The notes under the pieces were generated by a model. It was not told where the DNA came from and made no database searches. It saw only the letters and a program-made list of their open reading frames with translations. The position numbers and the translations under genes were made by a program. A stretch of 64,000 nt of DNA from JAYZDF01 sp036337945 (GTDB lineage: Bacteria > Myxococcota > Kuafuiibacteriia > Kuafuiibacteriales > Kuafuiibacteriaceae), in contig JAYZDF010000043.1 in assembly GCA_036337945.1 (NCBI GenBank), positions 1-64,000 on the forward strand. Direction: 5' to 3'. This document shows, piece by piece, positions 62,025-64,000 of the stretch (positions are counted from its first letter, which is position 1; every line of letters begins with the position of its first letter).

Positions 62025-63713
62025 ATGTCAGCTTTAATCGCTCTGGCCGCCCTCGCCGTATTCTATTTCTTAGGGTATCGAATCTGGTCACGCCGACTGG
62101 CTGAAAAAGTTTTTGGACTTCAAGAGACGGAAGAAGCTCCTGCTCATGCTCTGCGTGATGACGTCGATTTTCTGCCCACCGATAAACACGTTTTGTGGGG
62201 TCATCACTTCACTTCTATCGCAGGTGCTGCACCAATTATTGGACCTGCGGTCGCAATTATTTGGGGATGGGTTCCTGCTCTAATTTGGGTTGTGTTTGGC
62301 ACAATTTTCCTGGGTGCCGCTCATGACTTTGGTGCGATGGTCTTAGGAGTTCGGCATCAAGGAAGTATGGTCGGCGACGTGGCCGGACAAATCATCCATC
62401 CAAGAGTGAGAATCCTATTCCAAATCATTATCTATTTTCTCGTATGGGTTGTTCTCGCTGTGTTCGCAGTAGCGATAGGCGTCTTATTTGATAAGTATCC
62501 GGCAACCGTCATTCCCATCAATTTTGAGATCATTGTCGCGGTCGCTATTGGATTTCTCATTTATAAGAAAAATGTACCTATATTGTGGCCGTCAGTGATC
62601 GCGCTTGTTGGACTGTACGCAATGATTGCGGTCGGTATCGAATTTCCAGTCAAACTATCACCGGATACGATGAAATCCTTTCTTATCGCAGACAGTGCCG
62701 TCATTACTTGGGCTATATTCCTGCTCGTATACGCAGCTGTCGCGAGTATTCTACCTGTTTGGGTGCTCCTCCAACCTCGAGATTATATTAACTCTCATCA
62801 ATTAATTGTTGGGTTAGCATTTCTGATTCTTGGCTTGATGGTGGTCAGACCGGAGATGGTTGCACCAGCCTATAATCCGTCGCCAACGGGTGCACCTCCC
62901 ATTTTCCCGTTTATATTTGTTACGATCGCTTGTGGCGCCATCTCAGGTTTCCACGGATTGGTCGCAAGTGGAACGACCTCAAAACAATTAGACAAAGTGA
63001 CTCACGCGAGACCGATAGGCTACGGAGCCATGCTCGGGGAAGGAATGCTCGCAGTGATCGCAACAGTCGCTGTGGCCGCTGGACTAAAAGATTGGGATCA
63101 TGCGTATGGGCACTGGAACAGTTCGGGAATCGCCGCGATTGGGCACTTTGTAGATGGAGCAAGTACTTTTCTGACGGGCGGCTTCGGGATGCCGGTCGAA
63201 TGGGCAAATGCTTTGGTCGCCGTTTTAGCGATTTCGTTTGCAGCAACGAGTTTAGATACTGGAGCTCGAGTGCAGAGAATTGTAGTCAGTGAATTCGGGC
63301 GTTCTGTAGGCATTCGAGCTCTAGAAAACAGGTATGTCGCAACCTTTGTTGCAATTGTGCCAGCCGTACCACTGCTTCTTGCTGGAAAATCTGCCTGGGG
63401 TCCATTGTGGCTATTATTTGGTACTACCAATCAACTCATCGGAGGCATGACTTTCTTAGTATTGTTTGTGTATCTCTTTCGAGCTAGAAAACCGGTCCTT
63501 CCTTACTTGATTCCGATGATTTTCGTCCTCGGCATCACGACCGGTGCCATGACCTATAATCTTTTCCGGTGGACAAATTCCCTGGGCACAAAGGATGCAG
63601 CCCCAACACTTACCCTTGTGATTGGCACTATTATTCTAATCTTGGAGTTTTGGATGATTGCTGAAGCAGTTGTGATCGTTCGTAAACTTTATAAAGAACG
63701 AAAATCGATCTGA
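62025..63713 (+). CDS. cstA: CstA carbon-starvation family transporter
   Basis: A 562-residue polytopic membrane protein. The signature GHHFTSIAGAAPIIGPAVAI is near residue 60, and SGTTSKQLDK, SFAATSLDTGARVQRIVVSE and GTTNQLIGGM are further family blocks. CstA transports peptides or pyruvate during carbon limitation. It is shorter than the 701-residue Escherichia coli protein, like other short-form homologues. It is followed by a 6-base-stem dyad (CCGAAT/ATTCGG, 63724-63740) without U-tract, then mogA. Confidence 0.93.
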   Translation: MSALIALAALAVFYFLGYRIWSRRLAEKVFGLQETEEAPAHALRDDVDFLPTDKHVLWGHHFTSIAGAAPIIGPAVAIIWGWVPALIWVVFGTIFLGAAHDFGAMVLGVRHQGSMVGDVAGQIIHPRVRILFQIIIYFLVWVVLAVFAVAIGVLFDKYPATVIPINFEIIVAVAIGFLIYKKNVPILWPSVIALVGLYAMIAVGIEFPVKLSPDTMKSFLIADSAVITWAIFLLVYAAVASILPVWVLLQPRDYINSHQLIVGLAFLILGLMVVRPEMVAPAYNPSPTGAPPIFPFIFVTIACGAISGFHGLVASGTTSKQLDKVTHARPIGYGAMLGEGMLAVIATVAVAAGLKDWDHAYGHWNSSGIAAIGHFVDGASTFLTGGFGMPVEWANALVAVLAISFAATSLDTGARVQRIVVSEFGRSVGIRALENRYVATFVAIVPAVPLLLAGKSAWGPLWLLFGTTNQLIGGMTFLVLFVYLFRARKPVLPYLIPMIFVLGITTGAMTYNLFRWTNSLGTKDAAPTLTLVIGTIILILEFWMIAEAVVIVRKLYKERKSI

Positions 63714-63779
63714 AGATCGCTTACCGAATTATTCATTCGGCTTGCCGTTCGCCTACCTACTCAGTACAGAAGAAACACC

Positions 63780-64000
63780 GTGAATACATCGATCAGAATT
63801 GGCGTCGTAACTGTATCAGACCGAGCCAGCCGAGGTGAGTATGAAGATCTCGGTGGACCGGCGATTGTAGAATATATGAGTGAGGTGCTTACAAACGACT
63901 GGGAAGCCGAACGTCGAATTATTAGCGATGAGCAGGAGCTTATCGAAAACACATTGATTGAGCTTGTTGACGAGTCTGGATGTTGTTTGGTTGTCACCAC
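63780..64000 (+). CDS. mogA: MogA/MoaB-type molybdopterin adenylyltransferase, 3' end outside window
   Basis: A GTG-started frame gives RIGVVTVSDRASRGEYEDLG at the N-terminus, then GGPAIVEYM and a CLVVTT strand at the window edge. This is the MogA/MoaB fold, which adenylylates molybdopterin before molybdenum insertion. Only about 73 residues are visible. It starts 66 bases after cstA. Confidence 0.88.
   Translation, partial: MNTSIRIGVVTVSDRASRGEYEDLGGPAIVEYMSEVLTNDWEAERRIISDEQELIENTLIELVDESGCCLVVT

Noticed and set aside
63705..63740. Two small dyads after cstA, considered as terminators
   Set aside because: Neither is followed by a U-tract, so only noted with cstA.

Overview
The window reads as a dense chromosomal segment from a member of the former Deltaproteobacteria, most likely a Myxococcota or Bradymonadota-type lineage of moderate GC. 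The signs are many secreted lipoproteins with Asp-Ala-Gly-rich linkers, choice-of-anchor/lamin-tail/thrombospondin-3 surface proteins, a Ser/Thr-kinase-fold protein with PEGA domain, TPR-plus-sigma54 regulators, a FecR/TPR cluster, and a receiver protein ending in a J-like domain. I see no phage, insertion sequence, integrase, CRISPR array or rRNA. The lineage is an inference from gene content only.

Layout. 1-3.4 kb: a lipoprotein with repeated ASH domains (cut by the window edge), then cpoB and a Cys-rich Pal, all on the minus strand. 3.5-7.7 kb: threonine synthase, then TrkA/TrkH potassium uptake. 7.7-11.9 kb: a minus-strand overlapping run smpB, TPR protein, FecR-domain protein, lipoprotein. 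12-16.3 kb: an MBL hydrolase, an NAD-dependent epimerase, panC, panB and a deoxynucleoside kinase. 16.4-18.3 kb: two small ORFs and murA, whose catalytic Cys is replaced by Asp. 18.4-21.8 kb: a lamin-tail lipoprotein and a cardiolipin-synthase-like PLD enzyme. 21.9-26 kb: an atypical response regulator, bioD, gpsA, hflX. 26.3-33.4 kb: an ArsM-like methyltransferase, a membrane protein, a receiver/PATAN/J-like protein, def and fmt. 33.6-38.6 kb: a 1308-residue STAND-TPR-sigma54 activator with a translationally coupled lipoprotein.

The most unusual parts lie from 38.7 to 53.7 kb. An arginase/agmatinase-family enzyme with a PqqD/RRE-like N-terminal domain is followed by a 167-residue protein and a 131-residue, arginine-rich amphipathic protein with a very strong ribosome binding site. 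This is a candidate peptide-modifying (arginine-to-ornithine) cluster. Next come a DUF423 protein, an UPF1-like helicase and a SnoaL-like protein. Then there is a divergent rtcR/rtcA pair in which both proteins have lost hallmark motifs: RtcR lacks the GAFTGA loop and the Walker B Glu, and RtcA lacks the GEGGGQ motif. It sits next to a tRNA-Phe gene. A TonB-receptor-like barrel, a pseudokinase with PEGA domain and two MBL-fold proteins follow.

53.7-64 kb: an NhaC-family antiporter, an esterase lipoprotein, a deoxyhypusine-synthase-family protein, a large amidohydrolase/TSP3/lamin-tail lipoprotein, a CstA carbon-starvation transporter, and the start of mogA.

Genes are tightly packed. Same-strand neighbours often overlap by ATGA/GTGA/TAATG, and three convergent pairs share a 4-nt CTAA/TTAG in which both stop codons lie.
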